Position numbers and translations under genes: made by a program
In this document: positions 42,457-53,940 of the stretch, one piece after another
Numbering within the stretch: the stretch's first letter is position 1
How the letters are laid out: each line of letters starts with the position of its first letter
DNA from: Clostridiales bacterium
Lineage (GTDB): Bacteria; Bacillota; Clostridia; Christensenellales; UBA1242
Assembly: GCA_015055515.1 (NCBI GenBank)
Contig: SVIC01000002.1
Span: 1-64,000 of the forward strand
DNA: 64,000 nucleotides
Direction of reading: 5' to 3'
Notes under the pieces: model-generated
Databases searched by the model: none
Seen by the model: the letters and a program-made list of their open reading frames with translations, nothing else
Told to the model about the DNA's origin: nothing

Positions 42457-45342
42457 TTAATCTTCATTAATTATTTCTTTTATATGTTCTATATCTTCTT
42501 TTAGTAAAGATACATGTTTATTAATTAACATATAGTTCTTTTCCAGATCAGGCAACCTATTTTCATTCTGCTTCAATACTGTTTCGCAAGAACTGATACT
42601 ATCTCTTAGATCTTCTATTATCGCCATATCATTTTTTAGTTTTTCAGCTTTTTCTTGGCTGATTTTTGTGTTTTTTACACCATATAAGCTAATCTTTTGT
42701 TTTGCTACCTGCATTTCTTTCTTAGCAAGTTTATTAGTATCTCTTTCATATGCTTTTTTGATACGAAGTAATGGTAAGTATTCCTTACTTATTTTCTTTA
42801 ATTCTTTTTCTGCTTCAACCAATTCTTTTTGAAGTTTCTCTAATTTAGCTTCAAATTGCAAATTCTTCTTTGAAGATATCTTAACTGGCTTCTCTACAAC
42901 TTCTATTACTTCTACAACCTCTTCTTTTGGCTCTACTTTTTCTTCAATAACAGGTGTGGTATTTTCCTCTACATCGGTAGTAGTTTCCTCTACTATCTTC
43001 TTATATGACTTTTTAGAATATTCAATGGTTGCATTGTTATTACTATTTGCATATCTTATAGGACCATCTGAATCATTATTGCTCTTGTTTTTGCTTAATT
43101 CCTGTAGGCTTTGAGTAATTCTCTTTAGTTGTTCATTCTGAGACTTTAATACATTATTATGAGATTCTAATCTTTTAATCTCTACGTTCTTGCTAATTTC
43201 GGCATTTTCTTTTTCCATTTGATTAACATTTTGAATTATTTTAGTTAATCTGGATGTCATTTTGTTAATACCAGCATATTTATTTGCAAGAGTTTCATCA
43301 TTATTAGAAACACTAGCCTTATTATAATTATCAGTATAATAATCCAAATCGCTTTGGCTTATTTTTAATTGTTTATTTAACGATTTCAATTCGGTAGTCT
43401 GATATGAAGTGTCTTGCTTCAATTTCTTAAATTCAGATATTTCGATTTCCTTATTCTCAATAAGGATTTTTATGCTATCAATTTCAGAATTTAATTTAGT
43501 TATTAATGTTATTAACAACTTGTCATTTTCTTTTTCAAGTTCTTTAATTGAATTCTCATTTCTGGCTATCTGATCTTTAATTATTGAAATATTTCTACCT
43601 AGACTATCTGCATCATCATTAGACATATTCTTTAATTCTTTGTCTAGTTCTTTTCTCAATCTTTCTATTTCAGACTTAAGATGTTTGATTTGCTCTTTTA
43701 TCTCATCAATGCGTTGTTCAATTTGCTCTATTTCTTTTCTTTCTTCTTCACGTATACGAGATTGAATTTGCTCTAATTCTTTTTCTTTCTTGTCCCAAGC
43801 CTTTTTCATATCTTCCAATTCAAGAATTTCATTAGAGTAGTCTTTGTGCTCATCTTTTAATATGTGAATCTCTTTTTCTTTGGATTCCATTTTGTCAATG
43901 AAATCTTCTAATTCGGTAGTTAGCTTATCAATTTGCTTTTCATTCTCTTCTTTTTGAAGATCTTGTCTATTCTCTAACTCTTGTTGCTTTGTTTGCATTT
44001 CAGACTTTAATTCTTCAAGCTCTTTTATATATGCAGTTACATCCGCATTTTCTTTTCTCAATGAATCGATTTCTTCTTGTTTAGTTACAATTTCTGCTCT
44101 TGATATCTCTAATTCTCTCACTAAAGAATCTATATATTGTTGATCATCTTTTCTATGGTTCTCTTGCAACTCATATATTTGTTCTTCTTTCGCTCTTAGA
44201 TTATCTTTTAATAATTGAAGATCGGCAGACTCTTTGCTATAATCTTCATTTTGCTTTTTAAGCCTGTTGATTTCTTTTTCTTTCTTAGCAATATCTGATC
44301 TATAAGTATCTAGCGCATAAGTCAATTCATCATACAGTTTTTCATATTCAGCTATTTCTTCTTCTTGCTGAGCAACAAAATCTTTTTCTTTGTCTCTCCA
44401 CTCAGCCTTCATCTTTTCCAAATCAGCCATTTCTTTAGAATAATCATTCTCACGGCTAATTAATTCATTTATTTCTTGTTGCTTTTGTTTGATCTCATCT
44501 TTAGATTTCTCTAGATCTTCTACAAGAGCTTTAATTTCTTTTTCATTCTCTTCTTTTTGTAATCTTTGGATCTCAAGAAGTTCAGTTTCTCTTAATCTCC
44601 ACTCTCTTTTCAATTCTCTGATATCATCTTTCGTAATACCATAATATTGTTTTTTGTTTTTATTCTTCTTATTATGATTACGTGGATTTTTATATTTTTC
44701 TTTATACAATTGATCCTTTAATTTTACCAACTCTTTACGTTCTTCTTCAAACATTTCCTTTGCCAAACGCAATTCTTGTAGTTGCTTGTCAATTGCTTCA
44801 TTATTTACTTTCACATCTGCCTTAACATCATCCTCAATTATAGGCTCAGTTACAGTTTCGGTAACTACTTCTTTTTCTTCTTTTTTAGTTTCTTCTGGTT
44901 TCTTTACTTTTTGTTTAGCTTCATCATTATAGATTACTAAGGCTTCCTTTGTAACTTCATCTAAGATAGCATCATAATCTTCTTCGTTTTTCTTAGTTTC
45001 TACTTCTGCTACTTTTTTCTGTTCTTCATCAATCTTTGCCTGAAGTGCCTTCTGCTCTTCTACAGCCTTGTCAAAATCAATCTCAGTTACTTCTTCAGTA
45101 TTTTTCTCTACAGACTCAACAACCTGTTGTCTATTGTCAACGTTACTATGCACGACTATATCACCATATTCGTATGTATTTTTTGTTGCTTTCTCTTTCT
45201 TAGATTTGTTGAAATACACTCCCTCTGTAGATGAAAATGCACTAAATATAGCATCTAGCATTAGTGACAATAAAAAAGCACCAAGTAGTACTATTGTAGC
45301 AATACCTAAAATTTGTAAAATTACATATAAAACATCAGTCAT
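42457..45342 (-). CDS. Large membrane-anchored coiled-coil protein with 67-residue repeats
   Basis: A 961-residue protein of unknown function. One membrane segment at about residues 5-36 is followed by a Glu/Lys-rich region (70-235), then exact 67-residue repeats from 240 to 554 and further coiled coil to the end, including another Glu/Val/Pro-rich break (near 770-800). No enzymatic motif is visible. The shape suggests a cytoplasmic filament or scaffold tied to the membrane, comparable in outline to RNase Y-like or EzrA-like anchors, without sequence evidence for either. It has its own promoter and terminator. Confidence 0.85.
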   Translation of the reverse strand: MTDVLYVILQILGIATIVLLGAFLLSLMLDAIFSAFSSTEGVYFNKSKKEKATKNTYEYGDIVVHSNVDNRQQVVESVEKNTEEVTEIDFDKAVEEQKALQAKIDEEQKKVAEVETKKNEEDYDAILDEVTKEALVIYNDEAKQKVKKPEETKKEEKEVVTETVTEPIIEDDVKADVKVNNEAIDKQLQELRLAKEMFEEERKELVKLKDQLYKEKYKNPRNHNKKNKNKKQYYGITKDDIRELKREWRLRETELLEIQRLQKEENEKEIKALVEDLEKSKDEIKQKQQEINELISRENDYSKEMADLEKMKAEWRDKEKDFVAQQEEEIAEYEKLYDELTYALDTYRSDIAKKEKEINRLKKQNEDYSKESADLQLLKDNLRAKEEQIYELQENHRKDDQQYIDSLVRELEISRAEIVTKQEEIDSLRKENADVTAYIKELEELKSEMQTKQQELENRQDLQKEENEKQIDKLTTELEDFIDKMESKEKEIHILKDEHKDYSNEILELEDMKKAWDKKEKELEQIQSRIREEERKEIEQIEQRIDEIKEQIKHLKSEIERLRKELDKELKNMSNDDADSLGRNISIIKDQIARNENSIKELEKENDKLLITLITKLNSEIDSIKILIENKEIEISEFKKLKQDTSYQTTELKSLNKQLKISQSDLDYYTDNYNKASVSNNDETLANKYAGINKMTSRLTKIIQNVNQMEKENAEISKNVEIKRLESHNNVLKSQNEQLKRITQSLQELSKNKSNNDSDGPIRYANSNNNATIEYSKKSYKKIVEETTTDVEENTTPVIEEKVEPKEEVVEVIEVVEKPVKISSKKNLQFEAKLEKLQKELVEAEKELKKISKEYLPLLRIKKAYERDTNKLAKKEMQVAKQKISLYGVKNTKISQEKAEKLKNDMAIIEDLRDSISSCETVLKQNENRLPDLEKNYMLINKHVSLLKEDIEHIKEIINED
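43681..44625 (-). repeat. Tandem 67-residue (201-base) coiled-coil repeats
   Basis: Full units start at residues 287 (KQQEINEL), 354 (KEKEINRL), 421 (KQEEIDSL) and 488 (KEKEIHIL), each exactly 67 apart, preceded by a 47-residue partial unit from 240. Most units share N-DYS-E near positions 12-18 and KE or KQ near 32. Confidence 0.85.
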
Positions 45343-45378
45343 ATTTTACCTCTTATCTCAAAAAATAACTCTATTAAT

Positions 45379-45407
45379 ATTCTATATTAATATTAATAAT
45401 TTGTCAA
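45379..45407 (-). promoter_or_regulatory. Promoter of the coiled-coil gene
   Basis: Minus strand TTGACA (45407-45402), 17 bases, TAGAAT (45384-45379). Confidence 0.75.
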
Positions 45408-45479
45408 TACTAAATTAAAAAAACAATGCTTTATGTTCAAAATATATATAAATACTATTACATGAGGCAATTATTTGTT

Positions 45480-45515
45480 AAAAAAAGGATAGGTAAATGA
45501 AATACTTACCTATCC
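45480..45515 (-). terminator. degV terminator
   Basis: Minus strand GGATAGGTAA (45515-45506) pairs with TTACCTATCC (45496-45487), then a T-run. Confidence 0.9.
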
Positions 45516-45529
45516 AAATATGTACTTTA

Positions 45530-46393
45530 TTATTTCCTACCATGAAATGCAAGCCCTAGTGTTCCTGGACCGCAATGTGTACCAATTACTGGTCCAATAT
45601 TTTGTAGCCATATTTCTAAATCTTTGCCATATTCCTCTTCTATTTTTGCTTTTAAGAACATAGCATCTTCAATGCAATCAGCATGCAAAATTGCAAGTGG
45701 ATAATCAGCTATATTTTGCCCTTTTTGCTTTAATAAATCTAACAAAGTCATAATAGATTTCTTTCTTCCATTTACTTTTGCTACAGTATCAATCTTACCA
45801 TCTACATTGATACCAAGAACTGGCTTAATACCAAGCATTGTTCCAACTGCTGCAGATATAGCAGAAATTCTACCACCACGCTTTAAGTGCATTAGGTTAT
45901 CAACAATAAAGAATTCACATACATTATCACGGATTTCTTCTACGAACTTTATAATTTCGTCATCACTTGCACCTTTCTTATATTCAAGAGCGGCTAAATA
46001 AGCCACAATTCCTGCACCAACTGAAATATTTCTAGTATCTACGAATTTAATAGATCTTTCTGGAAATTTTTCTTTTAATGAATTAATTGCTGTTTGTAAA
46101 TGATTGAATGTTCCGCTCATTGCATTGGAGAAAGTTACATATATAATATCATTTCCCTGCTCCAAGAAAGGAGTGAATATCTCTTCATAATTCTGAGGAT
46201 TTAATGCTGATGTAATAGGCATAGATCCTTTGCGTACTTTATCATAAAAAGCTTTGAAATCAGTATTTCTGCCTAAATCATAGAAATATTCTTCATCATC
46301 TATTGTGTACGGCATGCTAATAAATTCGATGCCTAATTTGTCAACCTTGTCATACCATAATTCGCTATTGCTATCAATAAAAAATATACTCAT
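45530..46393 (-). CDS. DegV family fatty acid-binding protein (FakB type)
   Basis: A 287-residue carrier that presents fatty acids to FakA. Typical blocks are PYTIDDEEYFYDLGRNTDFKAFYDKVRKGSMPITSA (in part), VTFSNAMSGTFNHLQ, and HLKRGGRISAISAAVGTMLGIKPVL (in part). The FakA gene is at 7.4-9.0 kb. Chain-length preference cannot be read by eye. It has a probable promoter in the gap after lysS but may also be read from lysS. Confidence 0.92.
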   Translation of the reverse strand: MSIFFIDSNSELWYDKVDKLGIEFISMPYTIDDEEYFYDLGRNTDFKAFYDKVRKGSMPITSALNPQNYEEIFTPFLEQGNDIIYVTFSNAMSGTFNHLQTAINSLKEKFPERSIKFVDTRNISVGAGIVAYLAALEYKKGASDDEIIKFVEEIRDNVCEFFIVDNLMHLKRGGRISAISAAVGTMLGIKPVLGINVDGKIDTVAKVNGRKKSIMTLLDLLKQKGQNIADYPLAILHADCIEDAMFLKAKIEEEYGKDLEIWLQNIGPVIGTHCGPGTLGLAFHGRK

Positions 46394-46446
46394 ATCGTTC
46401 TCTCTTTACTTCTTTTCTTCTGATAGAGGATAAACCTCTTGTTAAG

Positions 46447-46475
46447 AGTATACAATTACTACTTAAAAAAACCAA
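46447..46475 (-). promoter_or_regulatory. Promoter of degV
   Basis: Minus strand TTGGTT (46475-46470), 17 bases, TATACT (46452-46447). A small AGAGG/CCTCT hairpin follows in the leader. Confidence 0.6.
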
Positions 46476-46503
46476 GAAAAGTAAAGCAATTTATAAATTT
46501 TAA

Positions 46504-47982
46504 CTATTTCATTATTGGGAATAATACTACATCTCTAATACTTGGCTGTTGATATAACATTACTAGCAGTCTATCTATACCCATACCAAGACCAGACATA
46601 GGAGGCATTGCGTGCTCCATTGCAAGCAAGAAATCCTCATCCACATCCATTGCTTCTTCATCACCCATAGCCTTTGCTTTTGCCTGCTCCTCAAGTGTAT
46701 GTCTTTGAATAATTGGATCAACTAATTCGGAATATGCTTTACATAATTCCTCACCGTTAATTAAGAATTGGAACATTTCTATAGTTCTTGGATCGGCATC
46801 ATTCGGTCTAGCTAAAGGTACAAGACATGCTGGATAATTGTATAATATTGTTGGCTCTATTATAGAAGGACGCATCTTTCTCTTATAAATATAATCGATA
46901 ATAGCACCGCAAGTCTTTAGTGAATCTATATCTTCTGGATCAAACATCTTTAGACTGTTTACTTTTGCTTTCAATGCTTCTGGAGTGTCATAGTCTAATA
47001 CATTAAATCCTAATAATTCGTTAATTGTTGCAGTATAATCTACCCTTCTTAACTCTTTATCAAGAGCAAATACTTTATCTCCTACTATTATCTCTGGCTT
47101 ACCTAGCATATAAGTAGTAAGCTCTTTAATGAAGTTAGTAAAGAAACGTATATTGTCTTCAAAGTTCCAATAACTAGCATACCATTCTACTTGAGTAAAT
47201 TCTTGTAGATGTGATGCATCCATACCTTCATTTCTGAAACACTTTGCCACCTCAAAGACTCTTGGGAATCCACCAGCAACAACCTGCTTTAGATATACTT
47301 CTGGTGCAATTCTTAGATTACACATTTTGTCTAGTGCATTATGTTTTGTCAAGAATGGCTTAGCACTAGCACCGCACACTGCTCCTTGCAATATTGGAGT
47401 TTCCACTTCTATGAATTGATTTTTCTCTAAATAACTTCGTATAAAAGATACTAATCTGCTTCTGCCAAGAAGAACCTTTCTAGACTCTTCATTTGTTACT
47501 AGATCAAGATATCTTTGTCTGTATCTTGCTTCTATATCTGTCAAGCCATGGAATTTCTCTGGCAGAGGTAACATAGCTTTTGACAACAATTCGTATGAAG
47601 TAGCCTTAATTGTGATCTCGCCAGTTTGCGTAGTATACATTTCGCCTTCTATACCTACATAGTCACCAATATCGACATATGTCTTAAAGAACTTGAATTT
47701 TTCCAAATCTATTTCATTGACACTCAAGCTTACTTGAATTTTTGCAAAAATGTCACTTAATTGAATAAACATAAATTTACCGAAAGTTCTTCTAAAAGTT
47801 AGTCTTCCTGCAACTTTTACCTTCGTGTCCATTTTCTCATCTCTTGCCTCAAGTAGCGTATGAGTAACTTCATACTTATCTGCATATGGATTAATGCCAT
47901 TTTCTTTTAACAAGTTAATCTTATTTAATCTAATATCTGTTTCTTTTGTCAAACCTATACTTGGGTTCTCTGGTAATGCCAT
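46504..47982 (-). CDS. lysS: Lysyl-tRNA synthetase, class II
   Basis: Charges tRNA-Lys. OB-fold anticodon domain, then class II motifs: FRNEGMDASHLQEFTQVEWY (motif 2) and GLGMGIDRLLVML (motif 3). ATG 47982 is used because GGAG lies nine bases upstream; ATG 47997 lacks a binding site. A strong TTGACA/TATACT promoter gives a leader of about 25 bases, too short for a T-box. Confidence 0.97.
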   Translation of the reverse strand: MALPENPSIGLTKETDIRLNKINLLKENGINPYADKYEVTHTLLEARDEKMDTKVKVAGRLTFRRTFGKFMFIQLSDIFAKIQVSLSVNEIDLEKFKFFKTYVDIGDYVGIEGEMYTTQTGEITIKATSYELLSKAMLPLPEKFHGLTDIEARYRQRYLDLVTNEESRKVLLGRSRLVSFIRSYLEKNQFIEVETPILQGAVCGASAKPFLTKHNALDKMCNLRIAPEVYLKQVVAGGFPRVFEVAKCFRNEGMDASHLQEFTQVEWYASYWNFEDNIRFFTNFIKELTTYMLGKPEIIVGDKVFALDKELRRVDYTATINELLGFNVLDYDTPEALKAKVNSLKMFDPEDIDSLKTCGAIIDYIYKRKMRPSIIEPTILYNYPACLVPLARPNDADPRTIEMFQFLINGEELCKAYSELVDPIIQRHTLEEQAKAKAMGDEEAMDVDEDFLLAMEHAMPPMSGLGMGIDRLLVMLYQQPSIRDVVLFPIMK

Positions 47983-48017
47983 ATATTTTTTCTCCATTGT
48001 ATTTTTTATATAATAAA

Positions 48018-48046
48018 AGTATATTTATTTTAGAGATGTTTGTCAA
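48018..48046 (-). promoter_or_regulatory. Promoter of lysS
   Basis: Minus strand TTGACA (48046-48041), 17 bases, TATACT (48023-48018), ten bases after the slt stop. Confidence 0.85.
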
Positions 48047-48055
48047 CATTAATTT

Positions 48056-48619
48056 TTATTTATTTATTATTTGATCTACTAAATGATCATATACTTTCAT
48101 ATTTTGCTTGATTTTCTTTAAGTAATTTTCACTTTCCTTAAATGGAATAGTATCAAGATTTTTTCCATCTTTAGAGTATTGAGGGTTCTTTAACCAATTA
48201 TTTACATTTCCCATACCAGCATTATATGCAACAATAGCATTATCAATATTATTGTAATAATCTATTAAATACCTAATATACATACATCCGTATTTTATAT
48301 TTAACTCTACATTCTCCAAATCAGTGTAATTACTTAACATGTCATCACCGCACTTTTTTGCCATATCATTTGCCGTATTTAGTTGTAACTGCATTATGCC
48401 GATTGCATCAGCAGAAGAATGTGCGCTTGGATTAAATGCTGATTCTACATTAATAGTACTAAAAATTAATATAGGATCTAGATTGTTCTCTCTAGAGTAT
48501 TTTATGACTATTTCTTGATAATCCAACGGATAACAAATGTCTAAATAAGCATGAGCCAAACAAAATATTGAGATAACAGTTAATACTAATAAACTTACAT
48601 AAAATATTATTTTTTTCAT
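48056..48619 (-). CDS. Lytic transglycosylase (SLT domain), secreted or membrane-anchored
   Basis: A 187-residue peptidoglycan-cleaving enzyme. After a signal anchor (FYVSLLVLTVISIFCLAHAYL) the Slt domain shows catalytic Glu in STINVESAFNPSAHSSADAIGIMQL (in part) and AIVAYNAGMGNVNNWL. It follows gpr by 14 bases, so the two are probably one transcript, pointing to a role in spore development or germination. Confidence 0.92.
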   Translation of the reverse strand: MKKIIFYVSLLVLTVISIFCLAHAYLDICYPLDYQEIVIKYSRENNLDPILIFSTINVESAFNPSAHSSADAIGIMQLQLNTANDMAKKCGDDMLSNYTDLENVELNIKYGCMYIRYLIDYYNNIDNAIVAYNAGMGNVNNWLKNPQYSKDGKNLDTIPFKESENYLKKIKQNMKVYDHLVDQIINK

Positions 48620-48633
48620 ACTATATTATTTGT

Positions 48634-49449
48634 TTAATCTATGGTTTCGATACCAAGCAAGGCTAAATTAATTCCTTTTGCAATAATACTTGATAGCCTA
48701 TCTACAATTAAGTCAATGTCATGAAATGTTAAAATTAATTCATCATCTATACATTTATCATTACATAGAGTTTTGGCATATATCATCAGAGGCACTCCGA
48801 TTGTAATTACATCACAGCCAAGAGTGCTTTTTGTAAATTTTTTCTTTGGATTATTTATTCCTGCACCTGGGATTATACCAACATTGGTTATCTGAATAGA
48901 TTTGCCAAGCCTGTCCATATGACCTGCACACAGAGAATCTATAATGATAAGAAGATGTGGTTTAACCCTTTTAATAATACCACTTATTATGTCAAAAGAC
49001 TCTATTCCTGTCTCACCCATTACAGATGGTGCAATTGCCGATATTTTAGGCTTAAAATTACTATTGCTTAAGATTTTTGTAATAATTATATTTTCACATA
49101 CTTTTTTACCCAGGCTATCAGATTGTATTTTCTCATTACCTAGCCCTACTACTATAATTTCAAAATTATTATCTATATTTGGTAATAATTTAGTAAGTAT
49201 TTCAGATATATTGTCTACAATAACATTATTAATAGTGTCATCAAAATATGTCGATTTTGTATCTATAAGGTAATATTCACCAATTGGCCGATTTAACTTT
49301 TTTGATTGATATTTATTGCTTATTGTAAAATGATCTATTTTTATATCATTCCTATCATTTTTATATTTGAACGGCACACTATATTTGCTCGCCTCAATTT
49401 GTTGCTGTTCTAATATTTCAGATATTATATCCGTTTTTATACCTTTCAC
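48634..49449 (-). CDS. gpr: Germination protease Gpr
   Basis: Aspartic-type protease that degrades small acid-soluble spore proteins at germination. The family blocks are VVGLGNEKIQSDSLGKKVCENIIITK (in part), ETGIESFDIISGIIKRVKPHLLIIIDSLCAG (in part) and GAGINNPKKKFTKSTLGCDVITIGVP. Both conserved aspartates (SDSLG, IDSL) are present. At 271 residues it is shorter than the Bacillus protein (about 370). GTG start. Operon with slt. Confidence 0.93.
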   Translation of the reverse strand: MKGIKTDIISEILEQQQIEASKYSVPFKYKNDRNDIKIDHFTISNKYQSKKLNRPIGEYYLIDTKSTYFDDTINNVIVDNISEILTKLLPNIDNNFEIIVVGLGNEKIQSDSLGKKVCENIIITKILSNSNFKPKISAIAPSVMGETGIESFDIISGIIKRVKPHLLIIIDSLCAGHMDRLGKSIQITNVGIIPGAGINNPKKKFTKSTLGCDVITIGVPLMIYAKTLCNDKCIDDELILTFHDIDLIVDRLSSIIAKGINLALLGIETID

Positions 49450-49534
49450 TTTCCACTCACAAATTTACTTTTTAATAATTTTCTTCATTTACAAAAATAT
49501 TAAACCATTATTTTAATAAATTAGTAAAATAATC

Positions 49535-49563
49535 TTGCTTTTTAATAATTAATATGCTAAAAT
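49535..49563 (+). promoter_or_regulatory. Promoter of rpsT
   Basis: TTGCTT (49535-49540), 17 bases, TAAAAT (49558-49563). Confidence 0.65.
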
Positions 49564-49606
49564 AGTCACGATTTTTAACAACTATCACTAAATAAGGAGA
49601 AAAATT

Positions 49607-50005
49607 GTGGCAAATATTAAATCAGCGAAAAAAAGAATTAACACTTTAGCAAGAAAAAGAGAAGAAAACAAATTAGTTAAAAGTTCTCTAAGAACTCAGA
49701 TTAAGAAGTATAAAAAGGCTCTTGCTGAAAAAGATGTTACTCTTGCAGAAGCTTTGTTAAAGGAAACTATCAGCAAGATCGATGCTGCTAGAAGCAAAGG
49801 TATTCTACATAAGAACAATGCTAGTAATAAAGTTGCAAGACTATCTTCTGCTTTTGATAAACTAAAGAAAGAGACAGCTACTACTGAAGTAAAAGAAGTA
49901 AAAGCTGCCAAAGTTGAAGTTGCAGAGGTAAAGGCAGAAGAGAATACTGAAGAGAAAGCTCCAGTAAAGAGAACAAGAAAGACTACAACTAAGAAAGCAG
50001 AGTAA
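49607..50005 (+). CDS. rpsT: 30S ribosomal protein S20 with charged C-terminal tail
   Basis: 16S rRNA-binding protein. Residues 1-87 are ordinary S20 (MANIKSAKKRINTLARKREEN, SKIDAARSKGILHKNNASNK). About 45 further residues, rich in Glu, Lys, Val, Ala and Thr and ending TRKTTTKKAE, are not part of usual S20. GTG start with AAGGAG. It has its own promoter and terminator, divergent from gpr and convergent with yajC. Confidence 0.96.
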   Translation: MANIKSAKKRINTLARKREENKLVKSSLRTQIKKYKKALAEKDVTLAEALLKETISKIDAARSKGILHKNNASNKVARLSSAFDKLKKETATTEVKEVKAAKVEVAEVKAEENTEEKAPVKRTRKTTTKKAE

Positions 50006-50017
50006 TAAAAAAAATTT

Positions 50018-50045
50018 ATCACACATTTATATGTGTGATTTTTTT
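50018..50045 (+). terminator. rpsT terminator
   Basis: ATCACACAT (50018-50026), TTAT, ATGTGTGAT (50031-50039), then a T-run. Confidence 0.92.
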
Positions 50046-50049
50046 GTAC

Positions 50050-50077
50050 AAAAAAAACCACTAAATCATTAGTGGTT
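50050..50077 (-). terminator. yajC terminator
   Basis: Minus strand AACCACTAA (50077-50069) pairs with TTAGTGGTT (50064-50056), then a T-run; back to back with the rpsT terminator. Confidence 0.9.
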
Positions 50078-50082
50078 GCATT

Positions 50083-50559
50083 TTATTCAGATTTCTTTTT
50101 TACATTTTTCTTAGCAGAAGTTGTCTTTTTTGTCTTTGGCTTTTCTTCTTTTGTCTCTACTATTTCTTCTTTTACTTCTTCTTTATTCTCTACTACTTTA
50201 TCTTCTTCTGCAAATGTAATATCATTACCCTGTGCATCAAGAATAATATCACGCTTATTGTCTATATCCATGATTGCATCAGCATGAATTTCCTGATAAG
50301 ATTTATGGTTAGCATCACCTGTTTCAATAACAAAAACTCTACCAATTGTTGTCTCTCTAACACTTAATATTTTTCCAAAAACTCCTGCAGTAGTTATAAT
50401 AGTGTCGCCTGGCTTCAACTGTCCCATCATTTCTATTCTTTTACTATTTAACTTCTTGTTTCTTAAATAAGTAGGTACAATCATAACTACAATTAATACA
50501 ACAAAAATAATTAATAGACCCCATGAAGGCATGCCAGCATTTTCTAATAATAAATTCAT
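50083..50559 (-). CDS. yajC: Preprotein translocase accessory subunit YajC with charged tail
   Basis: Small single-pass partner of SecDF. The membrane segment LIIFVVLIVVMIVPTYL is followed by the family's KLNSKRIEMMGQLKPGDTIITTAGVFGKILSV (in part). Residues from about 115 form an extra Lys/Glu-rich tail ending KTKKTTSAKKNVKKKSE. It follows tgt, as in many bacteria (queA-tgt-yajC). Confidence 0.95.
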   Translation of the reverse strand: MNLLLENAGMPSWGLLIIFVVLIVVMIVPTYLRNKKLNSKRIEMMGQLKPGDTIITTAGVFGKILSVRETTIGRVFVIETGDANHKSYQEIHADAIMDIDNKRDIILDAQGNDITFAEEDKVVENKEEVKEEIVETKEEKPKTKKTTSAKKNVKKKSE

Positions 50560-50636
50560 ATTTTACTCCTTATAATATAATACATATATTATACCAAACA
50601 AGTATCTCTACGCAAAGAAATAATTGATATATAATG

Positions 50637-52803
<2,167 letters not shown>

Positions 52804-52823
52804 CTATATTCCTTTAAGCTATC

Positions 52824-52852
52824 AAAAAGCACAATGTATATTGTGCTCTTTT
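52824..52852 (-). terminator. Terminator between ruvB and queA
   Basis: AGCACAAT (52828-52835) pairs with ATTGTGCT (52840-52847), with a T-run on the minus strand. Confidence 0.82.
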
Positions 52853-52892
52853 ATTTTACATATTTTTTTATTAAATTACAATAGTTATTTTA

Positions 52893-53939
52893 CTATTCTT
52901 CAGTTTCAACAAACATTTTCAAATAATCTTGCTTCTGGCTAGACAATTTTCTATCAAAATGCTTATATGCATTAGGTAATGCAACTCTTCCCCTTGGTGT
53001 TCTGGCAATAAAGCCTAATTGTATCAGGTACGGCTCATATACATCTTCTATTGTGTTAGCATCTTCGCCCGTTGCAGCAGCCAGTGTCTCAAGACCCGCA
53101 GGCCCTCCATTGAATTTGTCAATAAGAGTTAGAAGAATACGCCTATCGGTAAAATCAAGTCCTAATTCATCTACTTCTAATCTAGACAAAGCCTCCTTAG
53201 TAGTCTCAAGGGTAATTGACTTTTCATTCTTAATATCTGCAAAATCTCTAACTCTTTTCAAAAACCTATTTGCTATTCTAGGAGTACCCCTACTCCTTTT
53301 GGCTAGTTCTATACTCGCATCAGGGTCAATTTGCATTCTTAATATATTAGCGGACCTTGTAATAATTGATGCTAATTCTTCTACTGTATATAACTCTAAC
53401 CTACATACAACTCCAAATCTATCTCTCAATGGTCCAGTCAACATTCCAGCCTTGGTTGTTGCTCCGATTAATGTAAATGGTTGCAGTTTCAACCTCATTG
53501 TTCTAGCACTTGGCCCCTTTCCTAATATGAAGTCTAAGGCATAATCCTCTAATGCTGGATACAGAATCTCCTCCACTGCACGAGATAACCTGTGTATTTC
53601 ATCAATAAATAGTACATCATTTTTGTTAAGATTGGTAAGGATACTTGCCAAATCAGCCACTTTTTCTATGGCTGGTCCACTGGTTATCTTAATGGATGAA
53701 CCCATTTCATTTGCAATAATATGGCTAAGTGTGGTCTTACCTAGTCCAGCAGGACCGTATAATAGCACGTGGTCTAATGCTTCGCCACGCTTTTTTGCAG
53801 CTCCGATATATACTTGTAGATTTTGCTTAATTTTCTCTTGACCCACGTATTCATCGATAGAAGTCGGCCTTAATGTATTCTCTACATCGTTATCTTCCAT
53901 ATTCTTAGTGCTTGTAACTATTCTTTCATCAAAATCCAT
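52893..53939 (-). CDS. ruvB: Holliday junction branch-migration helicase RuvB
   Basis: AAA+ motor of branch migration. Walker [18 protein letters not shown], Walker [12 protein letters not shown], sensor [20 protein letters not shown], and a C-terminal winged helix. 348 residues. Begins one base after the ruvA stop. Confidence 0.98.
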   Translation of the reverse strand: MDFDERIVTSTKNMEDNDVENTLRPTSIDEYVGQEKIKQNLQVYIGAAKKRGEALDHVLLYGPAGLGKTTLSHIIANEMGSSIKITSGPAIEKVADLASILTNLNKNDVLFIDEIHRLSRAVEEILYPALEDYALDFILGKGPSARTMRLKLQPFTLIGATTKAGMLTGPLRDRFGVVCRLELYTVEELASIITRSANILRMQIDPDASIELAKRSRGTPRIANRFLKRVRDFADIKNEKSITLETTKEALSRLEVDELGLDFTDRRILLTLIDKFNGGPAGLETLAAATGEDANTIEDVYEPYLIQLGFIARTPRGRVALPNAYKHFDRKLSSQKQDYLKMFVETEE

Positions 53940-53940
53940 A

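Noticed and set aside
47998-48055. T-box riboswitch before lysS
   Set aside because: The leader from the clear promoter to the start codon is only about 25-30 bases, with no room for a T-box.
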